A stretch of 64,000 nucleotides of DNA from Actinospineispora acaciae DSM 45401 (GCF_000620785.1 NZ_JIAI01000006.1:186001-250000), one strand, 5' to 3'; shown: positions 1 through 8,586, counted from the stretch's first letter. Notes: a model not told the origin generated them from the sequence alone. Numbers and translations are program-made.

Positions 1-1
1 G

Positions 2-394
2 CGGACCGTCTACGCGATCACCGCCACCGGCCGCGACTACCTGTGCGAGCAGCTCCGCCTCAACCTGGCCACGCCGGCGGACGAGTTCCCGCTGTTCCCC
101 GCCGCCCTGTCGATCATGGCGATCATGGAGCCGGCGCACGTCGCCGCCCTCCTCCGGGAGCGACGCGACATCCTGGCGCGCGCCCAGGACGAGGAGACCG
201 CCACCTATCGCCGCGTCGCGGACATGCTGCCCCCGGTCTTCCTCATCGAGGACGACTACGGCAACGCCATGCGTCAAGCCGAGATCGACTGGCTCGACCG
301 CACGCTCGCCCGGATCGCGGACGGCACCCTGGCCTGGGACCCCGAGTCACTCATCGCCGCTGCCCGACGAGCCCACGACGAGGAGTCCGGCTAG
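2..394 (+). CDS. PadR-family transcriptional regulator, C-terminal part (cut by window edge)
   Basis: This open frame enters from the left edge and ends with TAG at 392-394. Its first residues read YAITATGRDYL, which matches the end of the winged-helix domain of PadR regulators. The rest is a charged helical region of about 115 residues like the Vir_act_alpha_C dimerisation domain. The recognition helix lies outside the window, so the operator and ligand cannot be judged. The last four bases overlap the convergent sugar-dehydrogenase gene. The family call is fairly secure; the target is unknown. Confidence 0.7.
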   Translation, partial: RTVYAITATGRDYLCEQLRLNLATPADEFPLFPAALSIMAIMEPAHVAALLRERRDILARAQDEETATYRRVADMLPPVFLIEDDYGNAMRQAEIDWLDRTLARIADGTLAWDPESLIAAARRAHDEESG

Positions 395-1551
395 TCCGGG
401 CCGGAGCCGCCGCCCCCCGAGGGCGGTTGGATCCGGATGGCCCGGTCGTCGCTGCTGACCGTGGGGCCGCCGGCGCCCTTGTTCGTGGTGCCCAGCCAGA
501 TGAGGCCGTCGGGGGCGAGCGCGGTGGGGCCGAGCCGGCCGTAGGCGCCGCCGAGGGTCTGCTGCGGCGTGCCGGTGAACGCGGTTGGGGCGGACATCCG
601 CAGCAGGAACAGCGCGGACGCGCCGCGCTCGGCGATCGCGAGCGCCCCGGGCGGCGCCACACAGCCGGCCACCCCGGGGCGGTCCGGCCAGCTCCACGCG
701 GGGTCGCCGAGCTGCCCGGGGGTGATCCGGTGCAGCACGTCGCGTTCGGGGAAACGGTCGGTCACCCAGACGGTCCCGGAGTCGGGCGCGGTGCACAGGC
801 CGCTGGGGGAGCGCAGGCCGGTGCTGTAGACGGGCGAGCGCGGGTCCGGGTTGTCCTTGAACGGATGTCCGAAGGTGTCGATGCGCAGCAGCTTGCCGCC
901 CAGCCCGCCGCTGCCGCCGGTGGCCACCAGCAGCGCGCCGTCCTTGCCCACGCCGAGCGCGCCGGAGTCGTCGCCGGCGCGGGGGATCCCGGTCAGCACG
1001 GGCGTCGGCGGGTCGCCGGGCGCGATCCGCAGCACCCGGCGATCGCTCCCGGTGGCGGCGAGGGCGTAGAGCAGCTGGTCGTCGACGTAGCTGGGGGAGA
1101 GCACCAGCCCGATAAGCCCACCGCCGGCCGGGTCCACCGGCACGGTGGCGACCACCTGCGGTTCCTTGCCCTTCTGCACCCGCAGGATCCGCCCGCTCGC
1201 GCGCTCGGCGACCAGCGCGCTCTCCGGGTCGGGCAGCACCGCGACGGCGGACAGCGGGCTCAGGCAGGTCGCCACCACCTGCGGGTCCGGGTCGACGCAG
1301 CCGTTGGGCACCGCCTGGCCGGGCTGACTGGGCGGCTGCTCGCGCTCGGACTCGGGCGCGTTCTCCGGCACCCGGGGCGGGGCGGCGAGCGGGCCGCCGT
1401 CCTCCGGCTTGTCCCGCCACTGCCGGGGGCCGGTGTCCGGAAAGCTCGCGCAGCTCGTAATCATCGCCGCCACCAGCGCCAGGACCAGGGGCAGCCAACG
1501 GGCGCGCGCCGAACGCCGGCGCGCCGAGACGCGATACGGCGGTCGGAACAC
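391..1551 (-). CDS. Lipoprotein PQQ-type glucose/sorbosone dehydrogenase-like protein
   Basis: The protein is about 386 residues with a GTG start at 1549-1551. The N-terminus is very basic, followed by a hydrophobic stretch and the lipobox ITSC, so it should be a membrane-anchored lipoprotein. The body has features of the GSDH/L-sorbosone dehydrogenase beta-propeller: VADRASGRI-type blade motifs, GGLIGLVLSP, and a late TVWVTDRFPERD segment. Family members oxidise sugars outside the cell with PQQ, but many actinobacterial paralogues have no known substrate. A longer frame exists upstream; I chose this start because it puts the signal peptide at the N-terminus. It is convergent with the PadR gene, with a 4-base overlap. 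Confidence 0.75.
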   Translation of the reverse strand: MFRPPYRVSARRRSARARWLPLVLALVAAMITSCASFPDTGPRQWRDKPEDGGPLAAPPRVPENAPESEREQPPSQPGQAVPNGCVDPDPQVVATCLSPLSAVAVLPDPESALVAERASGRILRVQKGKEPQVVATVPVDPAGGGLIGLVLSPSYVDDQLLYALAATGSDRRVLRIAPGDPPTPVLTGIPRAGDDSGALGVGKDGALLVATGGSGGLGGKLLRIDTFGHPFKDNPDPRSPVYSTGLRSPSGLCTAPDSGTVWVTDRFPERDVLHRITPGQLGDPAWSWPDRPGVAGCVAPPGALAIAERGASALFLLRMSAPTAFTGTPQQTLGGAYGRLGPTALAPDGLIWLGTTNKGAGGPTVSSDDRAIRIQPPSGGGGSGPD

Positions 1552-1674
1552 GAGCCGAACCCTAAGGCTCGCGCCGTGAACCGAAGGTGAGCAAAGCCGT
1601 TCACTCGTCGCATCCAGCCGAACCGCTCGGCGCGTCACCCGGCGGAGTGGGATTTCGTCACTACCCTCTGGCGG

Positions 1675-2280
1675 ATGGGCAGGCCAGTGAGGTCCAGCTA
1701 CCAGTACGGACTCGACCCCGAGCCGCCGACGGAGGTGTTGGACATCCCCGGCGGCTCCGGGCGCGCCAAACATCCGCTGCGCTGGCACACCGGCGCCGAC
1801 CTCGGGCTGCTGGTCGTGCGGCTGGTGCTCGGCGTGATCTTCATGGGCCACGGCGCGCAGAAGATGTTCGGCTCGTTCGGCGGGCCGGGGCTCGGCGGGT
1901 TCGACGCCTTCCTCGCCGGCAACGGCTACCAACAGACCTCGATGCTCGCCACCGTCACCGCCGCCACCGAGCTGGTCGGCGGCGCGTTCGTCCTGATCGG
2001 CCTGCTCACCCCGCTGGCGGCCGCCGGCCTGCTGGCGATAATGATCAATGCCATCTGGCTGAAGCTCGGCGCCGGCCTGTTCGGCACCCGAGGCGGCCCC
2101 GGCTACGAGCTCGAACTGGCGCTCGCCGGCATGGCCACCGCCCTCACCCTCGCCGGCGCCGGCCGAATCGCGCTCGACCGGATACTCCCAGGGTTCCGCC
2201 GCCCACTCGTGAGCGGACTGCCGTGCCTGGTGCTCGGCGTAGGCGCCGCCGTGGCCGTCCGCCTGCTGCTCCACCCCTGA
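1675..2280 (+). CDS. DoxX family membrane protein
   Basis: This 201-residue protein has a soluble N-terminus of about 40 residues, then four hydrophobic segments. The DoxX signature is visible around VVRLVLGVIFMGHGAQK and in the segment beginning ATELVGGAFVLIGLLTPLA. DoxX proteins are four-helix membrane proteins linked to quinone or redox processes; the exact role here is unknown. A TACCCT element at 1662-1667 lies 7 bases before the ATG and there is no ribosome site, so the transcript may be leaderless. It is convergent with ilvD across a strong palindrome. Confidence 0.85.
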   Translation: MGRPVRSSYQYGLDPEPPTEVLDIPGGSGRAKHPLRWHTGADLGLLVVRLVLGVIFMGHGAQKMFGSFGGPGLGGFDAFLAGNGYQQTSMLATVTAATELVGGAFVLIGLLTPLAAAGLLAIMINAIWLKLGAGLFGTRGGPGYELELALAGMATALTLAGAGRIALDRILPGFRRPLVSGLPCLVLGVGAAVAVRLLLHP

Positions 2281-2284
2281 TCAG

Positions 2285-2334
2285 AACCCGTGAGTGGTTA
2301 GCGTTGTCATAGCAACGCTAACCACTCACGGGTT
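2285..2334. repeat. Palindromic element A1 (likely bidirectional terminator)
   Basis: Two perfect 22-base arms (2285-2306 and 2313-2334) flank the loop TCATAG. The arm core is GTGAGTGGTTAGCGTTG. The element fills the gap between the convergent doxX-like gene and ilvD. Its 46-base core recurs at 32309-32354 and, in exact reverse complement, at 63157-63202. The position suggests transcription termination; the repeated identity suggests a dispersed element. Confidence 0.85.
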
Positions 2335-2339
2335 TGGGC

Positions 2340-4181
2340 TCAGCAGACTTCGCGGACGGCGCCGGTGGAGGCGGAGGTGGCCAGGGCGGCGTAGGCGCGC
2401 AGGGCCTTGGACACGGGCCGCTGGCGGTCCACCGGGGACCACGGCCGCTCGGAGGCCTCCATCTTGGCCCGCCGCTCGGCCAGCACCTCGTCCGGAACCA
2501 GCAGCTCCAGGGTGCGCGCGTGCACGTCGATGCGGATCCGGTCGCCGTCGGCCACCAGCCCGATCGTGCCGCCGGCCGCCGCCTCCGGCGAGATGTGCCC
2601 GACGGAGATCCCGCTGGACCCCCCGGAGAACCGCCCGTCCGTGATCAACGCGCACACCGCTCCCAGCCCGGCGCCCTTGAGGAACGCCGTCGGGTGCAGC
2701 ATCTCCTGCATGCCGGGGCCACCGGCCGGCCCTTCATAACGAACGACCAGCACGTCCCCCGGCTGGATCTGCTTGCCGAGGATGACCGACACGGCCTGCT
2801 CCTGGCTCTCCACCACCCGCGCCGGCCCCTCGAAGTGCCACAGCTCCTCGGGGATGCCGGCCGCCTTGATCACGGCGCCGTCGTCGGCCAGGTTGCCGCG
2901 CAGCACGGCCAGCCCGCCGTCCTTCGTGTAGGCGTGCTCGATGTCGCGGATGCAGCCGCCCGAGGCGTCCGTGTCCAGCGCCGACCAGCGGTTCGAGGTG
3001 GAGAACGCCTCCGTGGTGCGCACCCCGCCGGGCGCTGCGTGGAACAGCTCGACCGCGGTCTCCGACGGCGCCTCGCTCCGGATGTCCCACTCGGACAGCC
3101 ACCGCTCCAGCGAGGGGGAGTGCACCGAGTGCACCTCCTCGTTCAGCAGCCCACCCCGCCACAGCTCGCCCAGGATGGCCGGGATGCCGCCGGCGCGGTG
3201 CACGTCCTCCATGTGGTACGCCGAGTTCGGCGAAACCTTCGCCACGCAGGGCACCCGGCGCGACACCGCGTCGATGTCGTCGAGCGTGAAGCCGACCTCG
3301 CCCTCCTGCGCGGCGGCCAGGATGTGCAGCACCGTGTTGGTGGACCCGCCCATGGCCACGTCCAGCGCCATCGCGTTCTCGAACGCCTGCCGCGATGCGA
3401 TCGAACGGGGCAGCGCCGTGGCGTCGTCCTCGAAGTACCAGCGCCTAGCCAGGTCCATCACCGTCCGCCCGGCCTGCTCGAACAGTGCCCGGCGGGCGGA
3501 GTGGGTGGCCAGCGTGGACCCGTTGCCGGGCAGCGCCAGCCCGAGCGCCTCGGTCAGGCAGTTCATCGAGTTCGCGGTGAACATCCCGGAGCAGGAGCCG
3601 CAGGTCGGGCACGCCGAGCGCTCCACCTCGGTGAGCCCCGACTCGTCCACAGAGGACGACGCCGACGCCGAGATCGCGGTGATCAGGTCGGTGGGCGTGT
3701 GCGCCACGCCGTCCACCACGACCGCCTTGCCGGCCTCCATCGGCCCGCCGGAGACGAACACGGTCGGGATGTTCAGCCGCATGGCAGCGTTCAGCATCCC
3801 GGGCGTGATCTTGTCGCAGTTGGAGATGCACACCAGCGCGTCGGCGGCGTGCCCGTTGACCATGTACTCCACCGCGTCCGCGATCACCTCGCGGGACGGC
3901 AGCGAGTAGAGCATGCCGCCGTGGCCCATCGCGATGCCGTCGTCGACGGCGATGGTGTGGAACTCGCGCGGCACCCCGCCGGCCTCCCGGATGGCGCCCG
4001 CGACGACCTCGCCGAGGTCCTTGAGGTGCACGTGGCCGGGCACGAACTGGGTGTAGGAGTTGGCGATCGCCACGATCGGCTTGCCGAAGTCGCCCTCGCC
4101 CATCCCGGTGGCGCGCCAGAGGGAGCGCGCCCCGGCGGCGTTGCGACCGTGGGTGGTGACTCGAGAACGCAGTTCAGGCAT
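2340..4181 (-). CDS. ilvD: Dihydroxy-acid dehydratase
   Basis: The 613-residue enzyme dehydrates 2,3-dihydroxy-isovalerate and 2,3-dihydroxy-3-methylvalerate, the third step of valine and isoleucine synthesis. It belongs to the E. coli-like [4Fe-4S] branch: CISNCDKITPGM near residue 120 and CPTCGSCSGMFTANSMN near 190 supply cluster cysteines, and the C-terminal TDGRFSGGSSG motif is intact. The start at 4181 is preceded by an AAGGAG ribosome site about 10 bases upstream. Only 8 bases separate it from the upstream PH-domain gene, so the two are probably cotranscribed. It is divergent from ilvB. Confidence 0.97.
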   Translation of the reverse strand: MPELRSRVTTHGRNAAGARSLWRATGMGEGDFGKPIVAIANSYTQFVPGHVHLKDLGEVVAGAIREAGGVPREFHTIAVDDGIAMGHGGMLYSLPSREVIADAVEYMVNGHAADALVCISNCDKITPGMLNAAMRLNIPTVFVSGGPMEAGKAVVVDGVAHTPTDLITAISASASSSVDESGLTEVERSACPTCGSCSGMFTANSMNCLTEALGLALPGNGSTLATHSARRALFEQAGRTVMDLARRWYFEDDATALPRSIASRQAFENAMALDVAMGGSTNTVLHILAAAQEGEVGFTLDDIDAVSRRVPCVAKVSPNSAYHMEDVHRAGGIPAILGELWRGGLLNEEVHSVHSPSLERWLSEWDIRSEAPSETAVELFHAAPGGVRTTEAFSTSNRWSALDTDASGGCIRDIEHAYTKDGGLAVLRGNLADDGAVIKAAGIPEELWHFEGPARVVESQEQAVSVILGKQIQPGDVLVVRYEGPAGGPGMQEMLHPTAFLKGAGLGAVCALITDGRFSGGSSGISVGHISPEAAAGGTIGLVADGDRIRIDVHARTLELLVPDEVLAERRAKMEASERPWSPVDRQRPVSKALRAYAALATSASTGAVREVC

Positions 4182-4189
4182 TGAAACTC

Positions 4190-4573
4190 TTACTCCTTGG
4201 AGGCCGGGCTCGGGTCCGGCAGCCGTCCGCCGCTCACCGAGGAGAGCAGCGGCAGGTCCCTGACGTGCACGGCCGGCAGCGGTAGCTCCGCGCCGTTGGC
4301 GAGCACCGCGCTCACCCGGGATCGTGTCCGCAGCCGCAACGCGGTGATGTCCGTCCAGGCTACGCGCCGGGTGTGCAGGATGCCGCGAGCGACCACCGCG
4401 TCGGCGTCCACGGTGGTGCGCACCCGCACGATCCAGTACACCAGCCCGATCGGTATGAGGAAGAGCACCAGCATGCCGCGCGCGCTGACCGCGACCGGCA
4501 TCACACACACCGCAAGGGTGACAACCGCGATCAACCCGAGCGGCGAGATTCGGAACACGACAGGGCCGTCCAC
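4190..4573 (-). CDS. Small membrane PH-domain protein (bPH6-like)
   Basis: The protein is about 127 residues. It has two hydrophobic segments near residues 8-45, then a short beta-rich region containing VARGILHTRRVAWTDIT, typical of bacterial PH domains. I recall similar genes next to ilvD in other actinobacteria; the function is unknown. I chose the GTG at 4571-4573; other GTG codons nearby are possible, so the N-terminus is uncertain. It is the first gene of the ilvD transcript. Confidence 0.7.
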   Translation of the reverse strand: MDGPVVFRISPLGLIAVVTLAVCVMPVAVSARGMLVLFLIPIGLVYWIVRVRTTVDADAVVARGILHTRRVAWTDITALRLRTRSRVSAVLANGAELPLPAVHVRDLPLLSSVSGGRLPDPSPASKE

Positions 4574-4631
4574 CAGGCCATCGTCCCAGATCTTCGCCGC
4601 TATAGCCGGCACGGGACTGCTCCCACGATCC

Positions 4632-4645
4632 GAGACCGAGGTCTC
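4632..4645. promoter_or_regulatory. Inverted repeat upstream of the ilvB promoter (possible operator)
   Basis: GAGACC-GA-GGTCTC is a perfect 6+2+6 inverted repeat in the ilvD/ilvB divergent gap, just upstream of the ilvB -35 box. It shares the string GTCTCAC with the repeat at the IclR/leuC gap (20426-20437). NdgR/LtbR-type regulators control leucine and ilv genes in related bacteria, so this may be such a site. That link is inference. Confidence 0.35.
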
Positions 4646-4651
4646 ACGGAG

Positions 4652-4680
4652 TTGACCATCCGGAGGTCGCCGGATACCGT
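4652..4680 (+). promoter_or_regulatory. Promoter of the ilvB leader/ilvBN(C) transcript
   Basis: A TTGACC -35 box (4652-4657) and a TACCGT -10 box (4675-4680) are 17 bases apart. Transcription should begin about 7 bases later, at or next to the ATG of the leader peptide at 4688, which gives a leaderless leader mRNA. Confidence 0.7.
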
Positions 4681-4687
4681 CGCACCC

Positions 4688-4735
4688 ATGCAGTCCCTCG
4701 TCGAGATCGTACTTCCCAGGCGCGTCGACGCCTGA
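4688..4735 (+). CDS. ilvB attenuator leader peptide (15 aa)
   Basis: The frame encodes MQSLVEIVLPRRVDA. Six of its first thirteen residues are Leu, Val or Ile, all three end products of the pathway. It starts about 7 bases after the -10 box and has no ribosome site, so it is read from a leaderless mRNA. A 10-bp perfect stem (4720-4729 with 4745-4754) overlaps its last codons, and an intrinsic terminator follows at once. Leader peptides of this kind are known upstream of actinobacterial ilvB. A ribosome stalled at the Leu/Val/Ile codons would disturb the hairpin and favour read-through into ilvB. Confidence 0.8.
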   Translation: MQSLVEIVLPRRVDA

Positions 4736-4754
4736 GAAGTCCCTGTCGACGCGC

Positions 4755-4792
4755 AACCCTCGCTCCGCCAACCCCGGCGGCGAGGGTTTTTT
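4755..4792 (+). terminator. ilvB attenuator terminator
   Basis: The outer stem AACCCTCGC/GCGAGGGTT, with extra inner pairs, is followed by six T at 4787-4792. It lies between the leader stop codon and ilvB, so it acts as the regulated terminator of the operon. Confidence 0.85.
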
Positions 4793-4847
4793 GTTGCCCG
4801 AGTACAGAATGAACACCCGACCGAGCAGACACCGAGGCAGAGCTCAG

Positions 4848-6716
4848 ATGACGACCGCGTCCCGACCGGCGGTTCCCGGACCGCCGAAACCCACCCCGCC
4901 TCCGGCCCGACCCGCCCCACCGGCGCGACGGGTAGCCAGCGAGCCGACCTCCGTCACCGGCGCGCAGTCGCTCGTACTCTCGCTCGAGGCGGTGGGCTGC
5001 GAGGCGGTGTTCGGGATTCCGGGCGGCACCATCCTGCCCGCGTACGACCCGCTGCTCGACTCCACGGCGGTGCGCCACGTGCTGGTCCGCCACGAGCAGG
5101 GCGCCGGGCACGCCGCGACCGGGTACGCGCAGGCCACCGGCAAGGTCGGCGTGTGCATGGCCACCAGCGGGCCGGGCGCGACCAACCTGGTCACCCCGAT
5201 CGCGGACGCCTACATGGACTCCATCCCGATCGTGGCCATCACCGGCCAGCAGACCAGGGCGCTCATCGGCACCGACGCCTTCCAAGAGGCGGACATCACC
5301 GGCATCACCCTGCCGATCACCAAGCACAACATGCTCGTCACCGACGCCGTGGAGATCCCGCGCGCGATCGCCGAGGCGTTCCACCTGGCCTCCACCGGCC
5401 GGCCAGGCCCCGTGCTGGTGGACATCCCCAAGGACGTGCTGCAGGAGCGGACCACGTTCTCCTGGCCGCCCGAGCTGAAGCTCCCCGGCTACCGCCCGAC
5501 CACCCGCCCGCACGGCAAGCAGATCAGGGAGGCCGCCCGGCTCATCGCCGCCGCCCGCCGCCCTGTCCTCTACGTCGGCGGCGGGGTGATCAAGGCGGCC
5601 GCCGCCGAGGAGCTGCGCACGCTCGCCGAGCTGACCGGCGCGCCGGTGGTCACCACGCTGATGGCGCGCGGCGCCTTCCCGGACAGCCACCCGCAGCACC
5701 TGGGCATGCCCGGGATGCACGGCACGGTGGCCGCCGTGGCCGCGATGCAGCGCTCCGACCTGCTGGTCGCGCTCGGCGCCCGGTTCGACGACCGGGTCAC
5801 CGGACAGCTCTCCAGCTTCGCCCCGGACGCGGCGGTGGTGCACGCCGACATCGACCCGGCCGAGATCTCCAAGAACCGGCGCGCGGACGTGCCGATCGTC
5901 GGGGACTGCAAGGAGGTGCTCACCGAGCTGATCGAGGCGGTGCGCGGCGAGCAGGCCTCCGACGGCCGCCCGGACCTGGCGGCCTGGTGGAAGCAGCTCG
6001 ACGGCTGGCGGGAGACGTTCCCGCTCGGCTACGACTGGCCCGGCGACGGCACGCTGTCCCCGGAGTACGTGATCGAGCGGATCGGCGCGATCGCCGGCCC
6101 GGACGCGGTGTACGCCGCCGGCGTGGGCCAGCACCAGATGTGGGCGGCGCAGTTCGTCAAGTACGAGCGGCCTCGGTCCTGGGTCAACTCCGGCGGGCTG
6201 GGCACGATGGGCTTCGCGGTGCCCGCCGCGATGGGCGCCAAGCTGGGCCTGCCGGACACCACCGTGTGGTGCATCGACGGCGACGGCTGCTTCCAGATGA
6301 CCAACCAGGAGCTGGCCACCTGCGCCATCGAGGGCATCCCGATCAAGGTCGCGGTGATCAACAACGGCAACCTGGGCATGGTCCGCCAGTGGCAGAACCT
6401 GTTCTACTCCGAGCGCTACTCCAACACCGACCTCGGCACCCAGAAGCACGGCATCCCGGACTTCAAGCTGCTCGCCGAGGCGATGGGCTGCGCCGGGCTG
6501 CGCTGCTCCACCAAGGAGAAGGTGGACGAGGTGATCAAGCAGGCGATGGAGATCAACGAACGCCCCGTCGTGATCGACTTCGTGGTGGGCCAGGACGCCC
6601 AGGTCTGGCCCATGGTCGCCGCCGGCACCAGCAACGACGAGGTCAAGACCGCGCGCGGCATCCGCCCGCTGTTCGACGACGACGACGCCTCCATCGATGC
6701 GACGGGGGAGAAGTGA
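4848..6716 (+). CDS. ilvB: Acetolactate synthase large (catalytic) subunit
   Basis: The 622-residue ThDP enzyme makes acetolactate or acetohydroxybutyrate, the first shared step of branched-chain synthesis. The activating Glu is in RHEQGAGHAATGYA near residue 85. The ThDP/Mg motif runs from GDGCFQMTNQE to VAVINN near residues 480-510. The first 40 residues are a Pro/Ala-rich extension not needed for the fold. I chose the ATG at 4848 because GAGG lies 10 bases upstream and an earlier frame would run into the attenuator. Expression is set by the upstream leader. The stop overlaps the ilvN start (TGATG). Confidence 0.97.
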   Translation: MTTASRPAVPGPPKPTPPPARPAPPARRVASEPTSVTGAQSLVLSLEAVGCEAVFGIPGGTILPAYDPLLDSTAVRHVLVRHEQGAGHAATGYAQATGKVGVCMATSGPGATNLVTPIADAYMDSIPIVAITGQQTRALIGTDAFQEADITGITLPITKHNMLVTDAVEIPRAIAEAFHLASTGRPGPVLVDIPKDVLQERTTFSWPPELKLPGYRPTTRPHGKQIREAARLIAAARRPVLYVGGGVIKAAAAEELRTLAELTGAPVVTTLMARGAFPDSHPQHLGMPGMHGTVAAVAAMQRSDLLVALGARFDDRVTGQLSSFAPDAAVVHADIDPAEISKNRRADVPIVGDCKEVLTELIEAVRGEQASDGRPDLAAWWKQLDGWRETFPLGYDWPGDGTLSPEYVIERIGAIAGPDAVYAAGVGQHQMWAAQFVKYERPRSWVNSGGLGTMGFAVPAAMGAKLGLPDTTVWCIDGDGCFQMTNQELATCAIEGIPIKVAVINNGNLGMVRQWQNLFYSERYSNTDLGTQKHGIPDFKLLAEAMGCAGLRCSTKEKVDEVIKQAMEINERPVVIDFVVGQDAQVWPMVAAGTSNDEVKTARGIRPLFDDDDASIDATGEK

Positions 6717-7222
6717 TGAACAGGCACACGCTCTCCGTCCTTGTCGAGAACAAGCCCGGTGTGCTGGCCAGGGTGGCCGGGCTGTTCAGCCGGCGCGGGT
6801 TCAACATCGAGTCCCTCGCCGTCGGCCCCACCGAGGTGGACGACGTGTCGAGGATGACGATCGTGGTGGCCGTCGACGAGCTGCCCCTCGAACAGGTCAC
6901 GAAACAGCTCAACAAGCTGGTCAACGTGATCAAGATCGTCGAGCTGGAGCCGGCCATCTCGGTGCAGCGCGAGCTGCTCCTGGTCAAGGTCCGCGCCGAC
7001 GCCACCGTCCGCAGCCAGGTGCTCGAAACCGTCCAACTCTTCCGCGCCAAGGTCGTCGACGTGGCGCCCGAGGCGGTGACCGTCGAGGCCACCGGCACCA
7101 CCGACAAGCTCTCGGCGCTGCTGCGGATGCTGGAGCCGTACGGCATCCGGGAGATGGTGAAGTCCGGCATGGTGGCGGTCGGCCGGGGACCCCGGTCCAT
7201 CAGCGCCGCCGCCGTGAGGTAG
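6716..7222 (+). CDS. ilvN: Acetolactate synthase small (regulatory) subunit
   Basis: The 168-residue protein begins with an ACT domain (HTLSVLVENKPGVLARVAGLFSRRGFNIESL region, residues 3-35), which binds valine and gives feedback inhibition of IlvB. A second ACT-like C-terminal domain follows, with ELLLVKVRAD. Length is normal for the family. It overlaps ilvB by one base and has GGGGAG just upstream, so the two subunits should be made in step. Confidence 0.96.
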   Translation: MNRHTLSVLVENKPGVLARVAGLFSRRGFNIESLAVGPTEVDDVSRMTIVVAVDELPLEQVTKQLNKLVNVIKIVELEPAISVQRELLLVKVRADATVRSQVLETVQLFRAKVVDVAPEAVTVEATGTTDKLSALLRMLEPYGIREMVKSGMVAVGRGPRSISAAAVR

Positions 7223-7272
7223 ACCCGCATACAGACCTAGCGAGAATTTCAAGAAGGGAACGAAGAGCAGCG

Positions 7273-8274
7273 ATGGCTGTCAACATCTACTACGACGACG
7301 ACGCGGACCTGTCGATCATCCAGGGGCGCAAGGTGGCCGTGATCGGCTACGGCAGCCAGGGCCACGCCCACGCGCTGAGCCTGCGCGACTCCGGCGTCGA
7401 CGTCCGCATCGGCCTGCCGGAGGGCTCCAAGTCCCGCCAGAAGGCCGCCGACGAGGGCCTGCGCGTCCTCACCCCCGCCGAGGCGTCCGCCGAGGCCGAC
7501 GTGATCATGATCCTGGCCCCGGACACGAAGCAGCGCTTCATCTACGCCGAGGACATCGCCCCCAACCTCAAGAGCGGCGACGCCATCTTCTTCGGCCACG
7601 GCTTCAACATCCGCTACGACCTGATCAAGCCCCCGTCCGACGTGGACGTCGCCATGGTCGCCCCCAAGGGCCCCGGCCACCTGGTACGCCGCCAGTTCGT
7701 GGACGGCAAGGGCGTGCCCTGCCTGATCGCCGTCGAGCAGGACGCCACCGGCGGCGCCAAGGCGCTGGCCCTGTCCTACGCCAAGGGCATCGGCGGCTCC
7801 CGCGCCGGCGTCATCGAGACCACGTTCAAGGAAGAGACCGAGACCGACCTGTTCGGCGAGCAGAGCGTGCTCTGCGGCGGCACCAGCGCGCTGGTCCAGA
7901 CCGGTTTCGAGGTCCTGGTCGAGGCCGGCTACGCCCCCGAGATCGCCTACTTCGAGTGCCTGCACGAGCTCAAGCTCATCGTCGACCTCATGTACGAGGG
8001 TGGCATCGCCGGCCAGCGCTACTCCTGCTCCGACACCGCCGAGTACGGCGACCTCACCCGGGGCCGCCGCGTCATCACCCCCGCGGTCAAGGACGAGATG
8101 CGCAAGATCCTCGGCGAGATCCAGGACGGCTCCTTCGCCCGCGAATGGGTCGCCGAGGACGACGCCGGCCGCCCCAACTTCACCAAGCTCCAGAAGGAGG
8201 GCGAGGAGCACCAGATCGAGCAGGTGGGCGCCAAGCTCCGCTCGCTGATGTCCTGGGTGGCCCCGCCCGCCTGA
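7273..8274 (+). CDS. ilvC: Ketol-acid reductoisomerase, class I
   Basis: The 333-residue enzyme isomerises and reduces acetolactate with NADPH and Mg, the second step of the pathway. The Rossmann motif VAVIGYGSQGHAHALSL is near residues 19-35. The C-terminal knotted domain holds the metal ligands in FKEETETDLFGEQ and in the ECLHELKLIVDLMYEGG region. Length fits the short class I form. It lies 50 bases after ilvN and is probably cotranscribed with ilvBN; an intrinsic terminator follows. Confidence 0.97.
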   Translation: MAVNIYYDDDADLSIIQGRKVAVIGYGSQGHAHALSLRDSGVDVRIGLPEGSKSRQKAADEGLRVLTPAEASAEADVIMILAPDTKQRFIYAEDIAPNLKSGDAIFFGHGFNIRYDLIKPPSDVDVAMVAPKGPGHLVRRQFVDGKGVPCLIAVEQDATGGAKALALSYAKGIGGSRAGVIETTFKEETETDLFGEQSVLCGGTSALVQTGFEVLVEAGYAPEIAYFECLHELKLIVDLMYEGGIAGQRYSCSDTAEYGDLTRGRRVITPAVKDEMRKILGEIQDGSFAREWVAEDDAGRPNFTKLQKEGEEHQIEQVGAKLRSLMSWVAPPA

Positions 8275-8293
8275 CCGCCGTACCCCGACACCC

Positions 8294-8336
8294 CGCGCGG
8301 ACCGTCCTACTCCAGGGGCGGTCCGCGCGTTTCGTT
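8294..8336 (+). terminator. Terminator after ilvC
   Basis: Perfect 11-bp arms CGCGCGGACCG and CGGTCCGCGCG (8294-8304 and 8319-8329) are followed by TTTCGTT, 20 bases past the ilvC stop. Confidence 0.8.
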
Positions 8337-8540
8337 GACGTCACGAACCCACACCACCACCCGTCCGGCCGCCCGCCAAACGAGACCTTCACTGTTGTTA
8401 TAGCGCCCATCGCGGGCCGATGATGTCTCGTGTTCGCGGCGGGAGTACATCCACGCTTCCAACCGGCCCACGACCAGATGCTCCGAATGGCGCCACCGGG
8501 TTTGAGCCGGTGCGGGCGGGTCGAACCGCTGTGCCGATAC
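8337..8540. other. Intergenic stretch between ilvC and the sigma factor gene
   Basis: No convincing gene is visible here. A loose inverted pair ACGAGAC (8379-8385) and GTCTCGT (8425-8431) spans a lower-GC patch, whose purpose I cannot tell. The sigma factor promoter begins at its right end. Confidence 0.5.
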
Positions 8541-8568
8541 TGAACCGTTTCGCCAGCCGATCCGTGTG
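8541..8568 (+). promoter_or_regulatory. ECF-type autoregulatory promoter of the sigma factor gene
   Basis: TGAACC (8541-8546) and CGTGTG (8563-8568) are 16 bases apart. This matches the TGAACC/CGTGTC-like promoter known for mycobacterial SigL. Transcription would begin near 8575, which rules out the upstream ATG-like start at 8566 and supports the GTG at 8587. Confidence 0.7.
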
Positions 8569-8586
8569 TGCGGGAGGGGAGCGGAG

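Noticed and set aside
2334..4184. Long plus-strand frame opposite ilvD
   Set aside because: Antisense shadow; the composition is Arg/His/Gly-rich and has no domain, while ilvD is complete.
4644..6449. Long open frame (about 600 codons) on the minus strand across ilvB
   Set aside because: It is the mirror of a high-GC coding frame; the protein is low-complexity Val/Gly/Arg-rich, and ilvB on the other strand has full family motifs.
8566..8586. Upstream ATG-like start (GTG at 8566) for the sigma factor
   Set aside because: It lies inside the -10 box of the predicted promoter; the GTG at 8587 has a good ribosome site.
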